Positions 40,044 to 53,285 of a DNA stretch of 64,000 nt are shown in pieces. A program made the translations under genes and the position numbers. This DNA comes from Chrysomallon squamiferum (Eukaryota; Mollusca; Gastropoda; Neomphalida; Peltospiridae): positions 31,215,837 through 31,279,836 of the forward strand of contig CM022679.1 of NCBI GenBank assembly GCA_012295275.1, read 5' to 3'. Below the pieces are notes generated by a model. That model saw nothing but the letters and a program-made list of their open reading frames with translations. It did no database searches and had not been told where the DNA came from. Each line of letters opens with the position of its first letter. Positions within the stretch are counted from its first letter, which is position 1.

Positions 40044-40965
40044 GTTGTTTCCGTACGTTAACGTTGTTTTAACGAAATTATACAGTTATTCAAAATTACC
40101 GGTCATAACAGCACTTACCTCCCTTAGAGGTCATATTTACAAACAGGTACCAGTCAATAAGTCTACGTGTATGAATACATCATTCCTGTAAAATGAAATA
40201 TTGTATGCATTTTGTTATCATTATTAAATGACTTCGATGATGTATTTCTTCATTACATTACTTTAGTATTAAGACTTGAAACACATCGTTAACATATGAT
40301 TCACAAAAAATATGAATGTCATTGAAAGTTTATTTTGATTAATGTAATAATATCCTGTTGATGTTGTTAGGCTCAGTTTTTTTTAGTTGTAGTTGTATAT
40401 TTGTAAATAACACGTGTTCTGTTATTTATTTAATTTATTATTACTATATTTAATCTTTCATTGTAAAATTCTGTAAATAATACAAGAAAAATGTGTTAGG
40501 TGTTGGTAAATAAGTATTTATTATATATTTAATATGAAACGGAAATATACATCTGTCACCTTTCTTGCCCTAACCCTTGTTTATTTGGTTATTTATTCAA
40601 TAATATTCTTAAACACTTACGAAACAGGACACAGTATTTAGTTTTGTTGATAGTAAATATTTTGTAATAAACGTAATGATACATGTTTAGAGTTAGATTC
40701 ATAAGATTTAGATTCACTCTCTTTCTCTCATCAAGAATTATATTTATATACTAATTTGAATCAAATAATCGTGTATTTTATTAAATATATTTTATCCCTT
40801 TATGAAGGGGTGTCAAGGAAGTTTACAGTGAAGGAAATGAACAAAATAGTTAGGTTAGAGAACTTGCAAATTCTTATATTTGTCCAATACCATAGGATGA
40901 ACAGTGAACAAAATTAACTAAATTATTATAAAAAATATTTTTCATTTACAGATAATTAAGGTAAA
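40044..40965. promoter_or_regulatory. Shared HAUS2/UBE4A divergent promoter region
   Basis: The two start codons are 922 bp apart on opposite strands with no other exon visible between them, the layout of a bidirectional housekeeping promoter. An acceptor-like tttcatttacag ends at 40949, 16 bp before the UBE4A ATG, so UBE4A may have a 5' UTR intron with its first exon close to the HAUS2 start. I see no TATA box that I would trust. Confidence 0.45.
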
Positions 40966-42306
40966 ATGGGAGATAAAAAGATAGAAGAAAATCCATTTGC
41001 AGCACTGTTTCCAACTGTCAGCCAGGCTCAGCAGTTTGTAGGTACTCAGCTTGTGTCTCAGAAGGATATCAATAAAGATTCATGTTGTACACAAGGTAAA
41101 TCAGATTTGATATTTACAATAAAATATAAGAAAACACAAAGCTGTAAAATATGAAATATTCCAAATGATACAGTTACTCTGTATAGTTGTCATTCTATCC
41201 ACAATTGTTGTCATTAAAAACAAAGTTAAATAAATTAATTTTACCATTTACCCCCAAAATACTATTTATAATCTGTTTATCTTTTTTATTTTTATTTATT
41301 TTTATTACTTTATTTTTGCTAGTTATTGCATCTACATCTCAAAGAGAGACAAAAAAAGAAAAAGAATCAAAAGATGTGAAGGATCAAACATTTCAAGTCA
41401 GTCGTCTTGTGGAAAAGATTTTCTTGATCACATTAGACAATGGTATGTTCAGTCTCATTTTTTCATTTTTGTATAAATTGTCATCTAGCTTATTCAGGGT
41501 AATTTAGAAAGGGTTATACCTCTCTGAATAAATTAGTTTTTCTTTTCTTTAATTCAAAGATAGTGGCATAGCCAGTTCAAAAAAAAGTAAATGTTTTAAC
41601 AAAATTTCACTTCATTAATAATTCAGTGAGGTCACTAGCCATTCTGTATGAAAGCACTTTTTTTTATTTTAAATGTAATAATTTAAAAAAAAAAAAATTA
41701 AATTCCAGATGATTATAATTCATTAGATGTATTTCATACATTAAAGAAATATCTTGGGTTTAAAAATAAATAAATAAATGGCAAGACTTGTATTTTGACT
41801 TGTATGCTGACTTACAGGATCATGTCTTTTACAATTATATGTTCATAATATAATTCTATATAAACTTTTGAAATGTTTCTGTGACAGATTTCCAGGCGGA
41901 TCCTGATCGGCCTGTATGGTTGGTGTATCTTAAGGAACTTTCAGACGCTCTCGATTCCCAAACCTGGATTGACATAAACTGTCTGGGGCAGGTGAGTCTT
42001 CTAATAATTTTATAATAATAACAAAATTTTGTGTCGATATATCTATCTACTTGTCGCAAGGAAAGTATTAAAATGTTATTTTAAGTAAAATAGTTCGTAT
42101 CACTATTTTAACTGGAATATCAAATTTTATAATATGTTGTTTGTTTGATTTTTATTTATTTTTGAGATGAACCAAAATTATTACATGTTTTTATTATTAT
42201 GATGATTATGATTATGATTATGAATATAAATACTATTATTAAGATTATGATTGTTATTATTATTGTTATTATTATTTTTATTATTTTCAGTTTGTTAATT
42301 CAGGTT

Positions 42307-42341
<35 letters not shown>

Positions 42342-44225
42342 TTCAATTCATTCATTCAGGCAGTGTTTGAGCGACTGATGTTGGAAAATCCAGCTGAATA
42401 CATCAGAACAACACAGAATTCTGGGAAGGATGTCACAAGTAGCAGTCAAGCAGCAGAACCAGATGCTTTGCGATATTTGTTTCACTGTTTCAAGCGCTGG
42501 CTGGACGTCATCATGCAGTGTGAGGTATATTCCTCCTTTTTTAAACTGTGTCTAATTTTTGCTTATGGTTATGTCATGTAGTTCATTTTAATAGGAATTT
42601 AAATATACCAAACTAATGACATTACAATTTGAAAAATTATATAAAAATTCACTTGAAGGCAGCTGTTAATTACCACAAGTGTAAAAATCATGATGATAAA
42701 CAGCTAATTGACTGGTTTTTTAAATGGTTAATTTGTAATAACACCTGGCTGATCATAAGAAACATTATTATATACCAAACATTCATCTATCAAAAAGATG
42801 GTGAAAATAATTTTCTTTTAATAATCCAGACATAAGTGATTATTTGGTATTATTCACATTTTATAATAATTTGTGACCTAAGTTTCTAAATCTGTTGCTT
42901 TATGTCATCACTAAGCACAGTTTGTCCTTTTCAATCATTTTCCTTCAGCTATTTTTGATCAGTGGCTGTGATTGTGATTGATATAGGTTTGTTAAACTGA
43001 GTTTGGTTTTCTCTGTTTGCAGGACACTACACTTGCTTCGCACCTCACATCATGTAAAGATGTCATTTTGACCAATGCCAGAGTGTGTCTGCAGCAGCCT
43101 GAGTTGTTTCCATCTCAGAATATTCACCTGCAGTTCATGGACATTTATCATAACGAATGTCAGTTCAGTACAGGTTTGCTGAAGCTTTTTCAACTTTTCA
43201 ACCATTGTTAATTTATAACCATAACATCTATCATGATCAATATCAGTTTAGTATGCGTGATTTTAAGTCTGTTTCACATAGTAGCTATTATTTATTTACC
43301 CTTACATTTAAGTAAAATAACCCCCCAAAATAATAGTAACGTTTATATTTTTATGGGTTTTTTGGAGGGTTTTTTTTGTTTATTTTTTTTAATTTCATTA
43401 CCGTTTCCAAGTCATTAAGTCCATTATAAAGCACTGCTGTGGAAAATGAAAACTGAAACCCAGTCACATAGATTTTGATATACAGAGAATAGATAAACTA
43501 CAGTTTATAAACATTCTGCTGCATTATTCATTTTTGCTTAATTAAGATCAGTAGTAAAAGTTTCTGACTGGTCTAAGAAAGCAACATAGGAATGGATGTA
43601 TGGAAATTAAAAAAAACTATGATTTTATACAGATCTAACAGATGCAGCTGAGCAGTTTTTCTTGGATGTCAGTAAAGAAATTGAGAAAAATGAAGAAGAT
43701 GGGACTTTGGCCGATGTGTTCAAGCCAGTTCTTGACCACCTCAAGAAAAGATTTACTAACGAGCTTTCCCTGATCCACTCAGAGACCTTGAGGTCTATCA
43801 ACATGATGACTTTCTTCACCAAAACAGAAGGGCTGGCCAAGGTTGGTGATAAAATTTCATTTAAAATTTAAAATACTGTATCTGTACGTTTGCAAAAACA
43901 TTTATCATTTTGGAGACATTGTTGCGTTATCCATAGACCAAGTCTTTTGTAGTGATTGTGTACCTCTTTTCAGCTGTAAATAATCTGTTAGGTTCTCTGG
44001 ACAGTGACATAGTAATGAAATCAGGTTATAAATCAGTTAATGGTGATATAATCTGAAGCTCAATCTATTCTGGTTTTATTTGTTACTCAGTCTGTGATGA
44101 TCGTATCTGGTACTTAGTTTATGATGATGTAATAATGATACTCAGTCTGTTTTGATATTTTATTATACTCAGTCTGTTGTGATATTTGATCCTCTGTCTG
44201 TTATGACTATGAGTTAATTTATGAC

Positions 44226-44270
<45 letters not shown>

Positions 44271-47200
44271 CAAACAGCCTCCTCAGACAATGTGTATTAT
44301 TCAGTTTTTGGAATAAATTTCTAATTCTGTTTTTATGCTGTTTAGAAATTTTCTTTTTCAGGCTTTCTTAAACTACAACACTGTCCTAAGTTCATCAAAT
44401 GGCCGAGCGTACGAGAACACTTTAATTGGGTCTGTCCTGTCACTCAGCTGCATTCCCAAGAGTGAAACAGGACCTTACGATTTCTTTAATAACCCTTCCT
44501 CCTACACCAGACAGGAACATGATATCACTGAGTCCAATCTGTGGCAGGTTTGAAATTCTTAACTTTCTGTTTATGGTTTTGTGTGTTTCTGTGTGTGTGT
44601 GTGCCTGGGTTTGTCTGAATATATGTATGCATGTATGAATGTGTGCATGTATATGTCATGTTTGTCCTGCTGTCTGTCTCAGTTCTGTGAATGTTGTAAA
44701 TATATTTTTAGACTGTTATTACATTACATAAATTCTATTTATTTTATGTGTCTTTTAATATTTTTATTTTATTTTTTTATAATTAGTAAAAACCATCATG
44801 AATATAATGATTATGAACAAAAAAAAAAATAAGCTTGAAATAAAGAAAGCTGTGATTCAACCAGACTTTCTATAGTATTTATCTTTCAGAATTTGCCATA
44901 ATTTTGACTAAAGTTTATATCAGTAAAAGTTTAGAATATTACACACTTAACTGAAAAATTTTCTTTAATTTCATGGAAATGATTTTACCTATGATCCTTC
45001 AGTTAAAAAAAAATCCAGTGCTCCAAACCATAATTATAAATCATCTCCAGTTTAGAATTATTTTATTACCAGCACTGCTGTGTGTCTTTTTCAGCCTCTG
45101 TCTTTAATAGGAGAGCGAATACATCATTTATTTATGTCAATAATCCGAATCAGTCCAGATCTCAGACATCAGGTTATGTCCTGGCTTGCAAGATGTATCC
45201 ATGCCAACTTCGGTGAGTTTCCTTTCTTCAGTGTTCATTTTAGTATGAAGATGTAATACAGAATGTCTATGGTGCCATTTTCATTTCTTAATGTATCAGA
45301 TCTTTCTGATTTATTACCATGTTTTATTATTAATTAATCCCTGTGGGATTTTGTTTTCATTCCTGTGTAAGATATCATATCAGGAACATTTCACATTATT
45401 GAAAGAAGGCTTATATTAAAATTGAAAATAAAATATTTAAATGTTTGTTTTCTTATTATTTTGTTTTTAATTTTATTTTAAAAAAGAAAAAAAAGAAACA
45501 GCACAAGGTTTGTTTGTTGTATTTTTTTTTTAATGCAATGAAAAAAAACAGCAAATCAAAAGAGTTGTTTTAATTTTTAACTCTCTTTTATATATTTATT
45601 TGTGTTGTTTGTTTGTCCATTCATTCATTCATTGTTTTGTTTTGTTTTTAATTTTTCTTTTTTTTATAAATTATTATTGTTGTTGTTGTTATTATTATTA
45701 TTATTATTGTCATTATTTTTTGTTGTTGTTATTGTTACTATTATTATTATTGTTGACTCTGCTATTATTAACAAGCAAGATTATTTCACGTCATTTTCAT
45801 TTTACTCTGTACAACTGCTGGAGGTAAACAAAGTGATACTCACAGCTGTGCTATCCTAAAAAAATAAAAAACACTGATATGAATACACTGTAACAGATTT
45901 TTATTTTGTTTTCAGGTAGAACAAAGATCTGGTCTAACCAGGTTCCTCAGTTGTTTAATCAGATGTACTGCTCTGAGGGATTCAGTCTCAATCTGTGCAG
46001 TGTGATGCTTCGTTTGTGCCAACCGTTCGCTGAGCCTCTCTCGCCAAAACTTTTAAAAATTCAGCCCAGCTACACCGCAGCCAAAGCAGTTGATGAAGAA
46101 GATGCCAAAAGAAGGGGAATACATGCCCAGGGTTAGTTTGGTGTTTTAGAATAAATATCAGGAATGTGTATTCATTATTGTGAATTTACTTCAGTTGGTT
46201 TTTTATACAGACCCCCAGGGCAAGTTTGATGTGGTAGAAAAAATTTGAAAAAATATATTTTTCTAAATGTTTATTTAAAAAATTAAAATATTTAAAAAAA
46301 AAAAGAAGAAAAAGTCTGTTTTGGTTCTTAAATTATTTCTTTCTTTATTGTTACAGTGATGAAATAATAAGTGGATCCCATTATTTTTGTTAAAAAGATT
46401 TTTGATTAATATATTCAATATCAAGAAGTAACAGGGATTTTTTGTATCATTTTTTTTTTAAATTCTGTAAGACCCTATAGTTCATTAAAACAGAGAAATT
46501 GGAAGATGGAGTGAAAATAATTTTATATTTCATCCAAATTACAAATGTTGATTACATTAATATTTCACCCAGTTTCACTGTAATATTTGATTGTGTTTTA
46601 GGTTTGAGTTCAGCAACCACACTCATTCCATCCCGGAGAATGTGACTCCCCCATCAGACACAGTCTACACATTCATCACTGAGTGTTTCTTTATGTGTGA
46701 GCAGTGTCTTCACCTCGGATTTCACATGGTGCATGACAAGATTCTCAAACTCAATCAAGATTTGCACAGAGTCCAGAGGTTGTACTCCGAGGTGCGAGAA
46801 CAGGCAGTCAGCGATGAGGCTGAACCAGTGAGAAGCATCAAGATGCAGATGGATAAAGGTGAGTTAGAAACTTTTTTATAACAGTCTGAGCACATTGATA
46901 ACTCTCCATGTTTGTCATCTGTTCCTGCCTACATGTTCAAAGTGTTAATAGTTACGTTATGCAAGGAAGAACTGTTTTTAACCTTGTATTTCTGTGTTGT
47001 GCAAGCATACAGCTGAATGCAATTACAATAACTAATTTGACAGTAATGCATTGTGAGATGTAATATAACCTTTTTATAAATGTACAAATGAATTAGTGTT
47101 TCGCAAAGTCCAGATAGTAATAGATATAGAAGCTGCATGTCATACAAGTATATTGTTTAGTTATATTCGTAAAAAAAATTGTTACTCAAAGACCAAAATT

Positions 47201-49222
47201 ATTCATGGGAATAGAAGTAATTTTAATCAAACTAGTTTGGAACTTCACTAACTAAGTGTTGCTGTTAAAAAATAAAATATTCTGTTCTTTCTATTCTGCA
47301 TATGCAATATGAACACCACCACTTTCAAGCACAAACATTGTTAATGAAATAATGATAAGAAACTGTTTTCTAATTATAGAACTTCTACAGTTTGTCCATT
47401 CATCTGGCTGATTATTCATTCATTCATTTATCACCCATCCATCCATCCATCCATAGATCCATCCATAGATCCATCTACCCATCCATACAACTGTGGTTTG
47501 TTCATTTTCAGGTATGACACTGTTCCTAAGCATGAAGGCTGCTCTCACAGAACCTAAGCTGATGGAGATGAGTTTGAACTTTCACCTCGCCACAGCAACC
47601 TGGCTGACGCAGGTTGCAGTTCACCGAGACGTCACGCAGTTCAGAGTGATCACGTTCCCTCTGCCTGACGACGTGCCCGATGCTGTATGCTACATACCTG
47701 AGTTCATCATGGGCAACATCACAGACTTTGTCCTCTTCTGTCACAGGTTCAAAGACGACATGTTCGAAGTGAGTTCAGTAAACTAGCAAAATGAATTTAA
47801 AAAAAATGATGAATGTATAATAAGAACAAATGAATGATATATATATATATATATATATATACTAAGGAACATATTTGAACGATATGAATATTTATTAAAC
47901 AACAAATGAATGATATGAATATTTGTTAAGGAATAAATGAATCATATGAACATTTAATAAGGAACATATGAAAGGTATGAATGTTTAATAAGGAAAAATG
48001 AATGATAGAAATTTAACAAGTAACAAATATATGATAGGAATGATGAACAAATAAATGAATGAACATTTGATTAATAACGTCTTAATTCATTTTACTAGCA
48101 ATACAGTTTTTTAACCATATTTTGTAGCATTTTTTTTAGCTATTAATATTTTTTAGCTCAGTTGGTTATATTTTATTACTCAGTTGGTTACTATATATTT
48201 ATTTTTCTCCATTTTATGCAAACTGAACTATCTACAACATAAAAGTTAACATGAATTGCACTATTTTACAAACATTCAGAGACAGATGAACGAAATTACA
48301 ACATAAAAAGTTAACATGAATTGAACTCTCTGTAATCGAAACAGTTCTGTGAGCTGTGTATTTCACATGCACACTGCTATGAGCTGTGTACTACACATGC
48401 ACACTGCTATGAGCTGTGTATTACATGCACATTGCTATGAGCTGTGTACTATGACTATGAGCTGTGTATTACACACACACTGCTATGAGCTGTGTATTAC
48501 ACTCTGCTGATTTGTTTCAGCTGGCAGGAGGCAGAGTGGAACACCTGATGACGCTGATACTTGTGTTCATGGGAAGTCCACAGCGAATGAAGAACCCGCA
48601 CCTCCGAGCAGAGTTTGCCGACATGTTGTCAGCTTTGATGCCACAAAACCCAACCACTGCCCCTTCAGCAGTGGGTTTGTTGTCAAGGTGGGTGAAGTTT
48701 TTAAAATATTATAATTAGATTTTTAGCAATCAAGACAACAGTTTAAAAGGTTGCATATTATAAATTAATCTGATAAAAGGAGAAGTAGTTTATTTAATTT
48801 TTTAATACTGTGTTGCTTCCTAAATTATTGTTCATATTATTAGATTGTTGGTCATTACTGTTATTTTATTATTATTATTATCAGTAGTAATAGTAATAAT
48901 AGTATTAGTGGTGGTGCTAATAATAAAACAGCATGATAGTTTTTGTTAAATTATTATAATTATTACCACTTAGGTTGTTTTTGTTTCATTATGATAATGG
49001 TCAGTTCATTTTATTCATCAGTCCATCAGTGATCCTCCTAAATTACATTTGTAGTTGATACTGTTGTTGCTAATGTTGCTTCTGCTATTACTTTTATTTC
49101 AGAATTTAAAATGTAATTTTTATTTTTTTATTTCTAAAAGAACAGTAGTAGGAACAACAACAATAATAAAACATTTTTTTTTTTTAATTAGTGATTTAGT
49201 TAGAATGATTTTTTTAATTATT

Positions 49223-49263
<41 letters not shown>

Positions 49264-51083
49264 TTACAATGATTAATGTGTTTACCCCAGATTTCACAGG
49301 GAGCAGTTGTTTGTGAAACACCCACTGATCAGTCACTTAGCAGAGACGTTGCTGCACGTGTTTGTCAGTATAGAGATGACGGGACAGAGTGTCGAGTTTG
49401 AGCAGAAGTTCAACTACAGGAGACCCATGTACATCGTCCTCGAGTACATCTGGGAGATCGACTTGCACAAACAAGCAATCATGGTAATGTTTGTAATCAG
49501 CAAACATATTTCATAATTCCTGTACTTAACACATAAATATATTTTATAGACTTTCCAAGAAGATTCAGTAGGAGTAAGTTTGTAATAAGTCAGTCCCAAT
49601 TTATAATTTCTTAAAATCCTTCACTTTATGCTTATAATCAGTAGACTTATTTTGTAAATCATTAAAAGTCTTGTACTTAATACAGAAATATATTTTACAC
49701 ACATTCCAAGAAGATGAACAGTCCAGATTTATAATTTGTTAATATCCTCTTTTCACATAGAAAAAGCTATCATCTTATGTTTATAATCAGCAAAGTCATT
49801 AAAAGTTCTGTACTTAATGCTTAAATACATTTTACACTTTTTCCAAGATGTGGCAGTGGAAGTGTTTGTAATCAATCAATCCAGAGTTATAATTTGTTAA
49901 TATTCTCACTTAATCAGTTAATATAATAAAAAAAACTACCATGGTATTCAGACAATCAGCAAACCTACTTTATAAATTAGTAAAGATGCTTTGTGTATAT
50001 ATACACTTCAATTGTAATTCTTAATTGTATAAAATGTATTTCATTACATGTTAAACAGATAGTGTGTCTTTGTTACCAGTCAAAGCAATATAGATATGTT
50101 TGAGCACATTTCTGTAATTTTATATTTTATATTTCATTTCAGACACTGGCTGCTGAAGCTGAAGCCAATATGGAGGCAACTGATGCTCCATTGTTTCTCC
50201 GTTTCATCAATCTTCTCATTAATGACGCCATCTTCCTTCTTGATGAGGCTCTGTCTGTATGTAAACATTACTTTTATCACACATATATCATTATGTATTA
50301 AGTGTTCCCTTAACAGCAAGTTCTCTGTGATTTGTAATTCAATCAGCAGATACGTTTCTGTCAGTGGAAAGCTGTATCTGAAGATTCCTTGTTGTTAATT
50401 TTGTTCACCTTGTATATGAATATACGTCAAATGTGAAAAGAAATCACATGCATAAAAAAAAAAAAAATTTAAACACATTCTAAGAATTTTTGTTCCAACC
50501 TAATATTTGTTTTTGTTCATTCATTTACTTAATCATATATTTATTTATCGACTAATCATTTTTAATCTTTTTTTTTTTTTTTACCTACTTATTTATTTAT
50601 TCATTCATATTTTAATTTTTCATTCAGTTTTCCTTTTAATCATTTATATTTTTATTCATTCGTATATCACAGTTTTATTTGCTACTTTTACTTAATTATC
50701 TATTATTTATTCATTTGTTTATTTTTTCCTATCACTTATTAACTTATTCATTTACTCCTATCATTTATTAACAAAGTTATTGATGCATTGACACAGTACA
50801 TGAGTCAGATTAAGGAGAAGCAGCAGGAGAAGGAGCGAGGAGACTGGGAGCAGCAGGATGCCCGACAGAGACAGGAGACAGAGATGAACTTCCGCCACCT
50901 CGGCCTGCTCGCCAGGTACCACAACGTCATGGCCAACTACACCATCCACGCACTGGAGCTATTGACCACGTCGATCAAGTCCATCTTCTGTCACAACACC
51001 ATGGTGGATCGCATCACCGGCATGCTCAATTACTTCTTACTGCATCTTGTACGTTTTCTGTTTTTTCAGTTTATTAATTGTTG

Positions 51084-51169
<86 letters not shown>

Positions 51170-52082
51170 GTTGTTGTTGTTATTGTCACTGTTATTATTG
51201 TTATTCTTTTTAATGTTCTTTTTATACTGCTCTCATTTACATAGTCTGTTTACTGTCTACTATATTTTGGAGTTTTTCTTTTCATATTTGTTCCATTACA
51301 ATTTTGCTACCACAATTGTTGTGTCTGTTGTTGTGTTGTTTTGGGAGGGGTATGTTTTTGTTTCTCCTTGTAGTATTTTAATGAAAATTAAGAATAATGC
51401 AGTACCAAAAATTAATACATTAAATTCGGCGTATTTTGTTACAAGTCTGTATCATTCTTGATTAGTGACTTAAAAATTTATCTTTTTATTTTTTTATTTT
51501 TTTATCTTTGGTTTCTTACAAATTTCACTTCTTTTTTCTTCTTTTTTTTTTTTATATATATATATATATATATTTATTATATAATTTTAAATATTTTTTC
51601 TTTGTCAGGTGATCTTTATTTATTTATTTAATTATTATTAAGAATATCCTTAAAACTTGATATATTTCAATTAATCATGTTTTTTTTGTTTTTTTTCAGG
51701 TTGGTCCTAAACAAAAAAATTTCAGCGTGAAAGACAAGAATGAGTATGAGTTTAAGCCACATCAAATAGTGCTGGACATTATAAAGATTTATCTCAACCT
51801 GGGCGACAGTGAAAGTTTCTGTACCGCAGTCACTCACGATGGACGTTCTTACTCTCCTGACCTGTTTGATAAAGCTGTGCAGGTGTTAGGGAAAATCTCA
51901 AATTCACCACAGATCACTAGTGATTTCCTAGCCCTTGATGATAAAATCAGAGTAAGATGATTTTTATTTTAAAAATTCTGATTTTAATTTTTTTTTTTTT
52001 AATTCTAATTCTAATTTTAATTTTTTTTTTTTTTTTTTTTTTTTAATTTAAATTTAAATTTTTAATTTTTAATTTTAATTTT

Positions 52083-52121
<39 letters not shown>

Positions 52122-53026
52122 TTTTTAATTTTTTTTTTTTTAATTATTATTCCTTTATTTTTATTTATTATTTAATTCTATTATTTTTATTGTTTTTTTT
52201 TTTTTTTTTTCCCTTCTGAATGATATATACAAGTCAGTAGTTAAAAATATTTATTCACATACTATTTTATTATCACTCTCTTACATAAAGTTTGTGATAA
52301 TTTTCCAAGAAGTACTTTATTTCTATTAAACAAATTACTGTTCAGACAATGGCGGAGGAGCGCAGAGAGGAGGAAGACATGATGGCTGATGCTCCTGAAG
52401 AGTTTCTGGATCCTCTCCTGGGAACTCTGATGAGAGACCCTGTCCTCCTCCCCACATCAAAGAAACTCATCGACCGATCTGTGATAGCGAGACACATTCT
52501 GAGGTAATTTGTTAATAAACAGGTTTAGTAATAACATTACATCACAGACACATATAAAACACTTCTCAGTCTCAATCACAGATACGTCAAAAAAAAAAAA
52601 AAAAAATCTACATCATTATAATTGAAATCAGATAGCATTATTGCTGTTAAAAATTTGAATACGGATGTCAAAACACTTTCCTTAAACAGATTTAAATTTC
52701 ATTTTTATCCATAGCAACAGAGCTGCATTGTACTAATTTTTTTTTTTTTTTTAAAGTCTAGTAGCATCCATAAATAGTTTTTTTTAAAGTCATAAATAAT
52801 TATTTTCTATCTGCTTTTAGAGTTTATAATATGTAATATAAAATAAACTTTGTGATTATCTCAGTGTCTATCACAGTGTATTTATTATTTCAGTGACCAG
52901 TCTGACCCCTTCAACCGGCAGCCACTGAGCATGGACATGGTCATCCCAGACACTGAAATGAAGCAGAAAATCGATGACTGGATAGCAGAAATGAAGAAAA
53001 AATTGCGATCAGCGTCATCATCATGA
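40966..53026 (+). CDS. UBE4A: Ubiquitin conjugation factor E4 A (U-box E3/E4), complete gene with one apparent frameshift
   Basis: Exons: 40966-41095, 41323-41442, 41888-41991, 42360-42524, 43023-43173, 43633-43841, 44362-44547, 45095-45212, 45916-46131, 46602-46858, 47512-47768, 48521-48687, 49291-49483, 50143-50256, 50797-51048, 51700-51951, 52346-52503, 52894-53026. The product is about 1060 aa (human 1066). UBE4A is a U-box ligase that extends ubiquitin chains on substrates, built as a long helical Ufd2-type core with a C-terminal U-box. Hallmarks: [13 protein letters not shown] at the N-terminus, [84 protein letters not shown]. Exon 10 is 257 nt, but its flanking phases require one more base, and the conserved reading frame shifts inside it (see findings). 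All other junctions agree. Confidence 0.93.
42307..42342. repeat. ATT microsatellite just upstream of UBE4A exon 4
   Basis: The array ends about 17 bp before the acceptor at 42359 and contributes T-rich sequence to it. Confidence 0.85.
44226..44270. repeat. ATT microsatellite in a UBE4A intron
   Basis: About 15 ATT units lie roughly 90 bp before the exon 7 acceptor. Confidence 0.9.
45678..45762. repeat. GTT/ATT compound microsatellite in a UBE4A intron
   Basis: Alternating GTT and ATT runs lie in intron 8. The overlapping open frames are low-complexity artefacts. Confidence 0.85.
46602..46858 (+). CDS. UBE4A: UBE4A exon 10 with an internal one-base frame break
   Basis: Entering from exon 9 in phase 1, the exon reads [11 protein letters not shown], matching human GLDKETCLIPA, then meets TGA at 46642-46644. 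The frame one base earlier is open from the exon start and contains the conserved downstream block [21 protein letters not shown], leaving in the phase exon 11 needs. The break falls between about 46625 and 46641, at or near the CCC run in catcccgg. One missing base there explains everything. It may be an assembly or sequencing error, an allele, or a real lesion. Confidence 0.85.
47434..47488. repeat. ATCC tetranucleotide repeat before UBE4A exon 11
   Basis: An ATCC array with ATAG interruptions ends about 23 bp before the exon 11 acceptor. Confidence 0.85.
47868..48065. repeat. Diverged ~36-bp minisatellite in UBE4A intron 11
   Basis: A motif like aaggaacaaatgaatgatatgaatatttaat recurs about six times with unequal spacing. 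Confidence 0.7.
48347..48505. repeat. ~30-bp minisatellite abutting UBE4A exon 12 acceptor
   Basis: The decamer gagctgtgta starts at 48351, 48381, 48411, 48439, 48459 and 48487: units of 30, 30, 28, 20 and 28 bp. The array stops about 15 bp before the acceptor at 48520. Confidence 0.9.
49226..49262. repeat. TTTA microsatellite before UBE4A exon 13
   Basis: About nine TTTA units lie 28 bp upstream of the acceptor at 49290. Confidence 0.85.
51080..51182. repeat. Long ATT array flanked by GTT in UBE4A intron 15
   Basis: About 27 ATT units are bordered on both sides by GTT units. They begin about 30 bp after the exon 15 donor. Confidence 0.95.
51977..52212. repeat. T-rich, AATTTT-type low-complexity tract in UBE4A intron 16
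   Basis: Long T runs alternate with AATTT motifs just after the exon 16 donor. Confidence 0.85.
52346..53026 (+). CDS. UBE4A: UBE4A U-box domain exons 17-18
   Basis: The U-box spans about residues 982-1050 and begins [19 protein letters not shown], continuing through [10 protein letters not shown] and [12 protein letters not shown]. These are the canonical U-box elements: a D-P-[IL] start, the M.DPV loop that contacts the E2, the R-[ST].I..H helix, and the DPFNR..L loop. The exon 17-18 intron splits the Ser of ILSDQ (AG|T). A short charged tail ([13 protein letters not shown]) ends at TGA 53024-53026. No key residue appears lost, so the ligase module looks functional. Confidence 0.93.
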
Positions 53027-53285
53027 CCAAAATTTTTAACTTAATAATATTTATTTTTCTCACTCTCTGCTCCAAGTTTTGCAACTGTGGAATTCAGCAA
53101 GTTTTATCTAAGACATTTGAATAACAGGAGAACCTTTTGACAAATTGGGGAATTTTAACTGGCGTAAATAATAGCTTATGGAGAAAATGTAGACTAAATG
53201 TTAGTGGTGATAAAAAAAAAATGTAGACAGCAAAAGTAGAATGAATGTCTGTGATTTGTGAATAAACTTTTGATATTTGTCCATA
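53027..53285 (+). terminator. UBE4A: UBE4A 3' UTR and poly(A) signal
   Basis: AATAAA at 53261-53266 lies 235 bp after the stop and is followed by a T-rich stretch. Cleavage is expected near 53280. Confidence 0.6.

Noticed and set aside
42629-42835. 68-codon open frame in a UBE4A intron
   Set aside because: It is AT-rich intron sequence with no splice support and no similarity to UBE4A.
46209-46240. Possible extra UBE4A exon after tttttatacag that might explain the frame break
   Set aside because: The exon 9 to exon 10 join already matches conserved sequence ([13 protein letters not shown]), and this segment adds nothing conserved.
51047-51461. Hydrophobic open frames resembling membrane segments
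   Set aside because: The poly-Leu, Ile and Tyr runs come from the ATT/GTT array in UBE4A intron 15.
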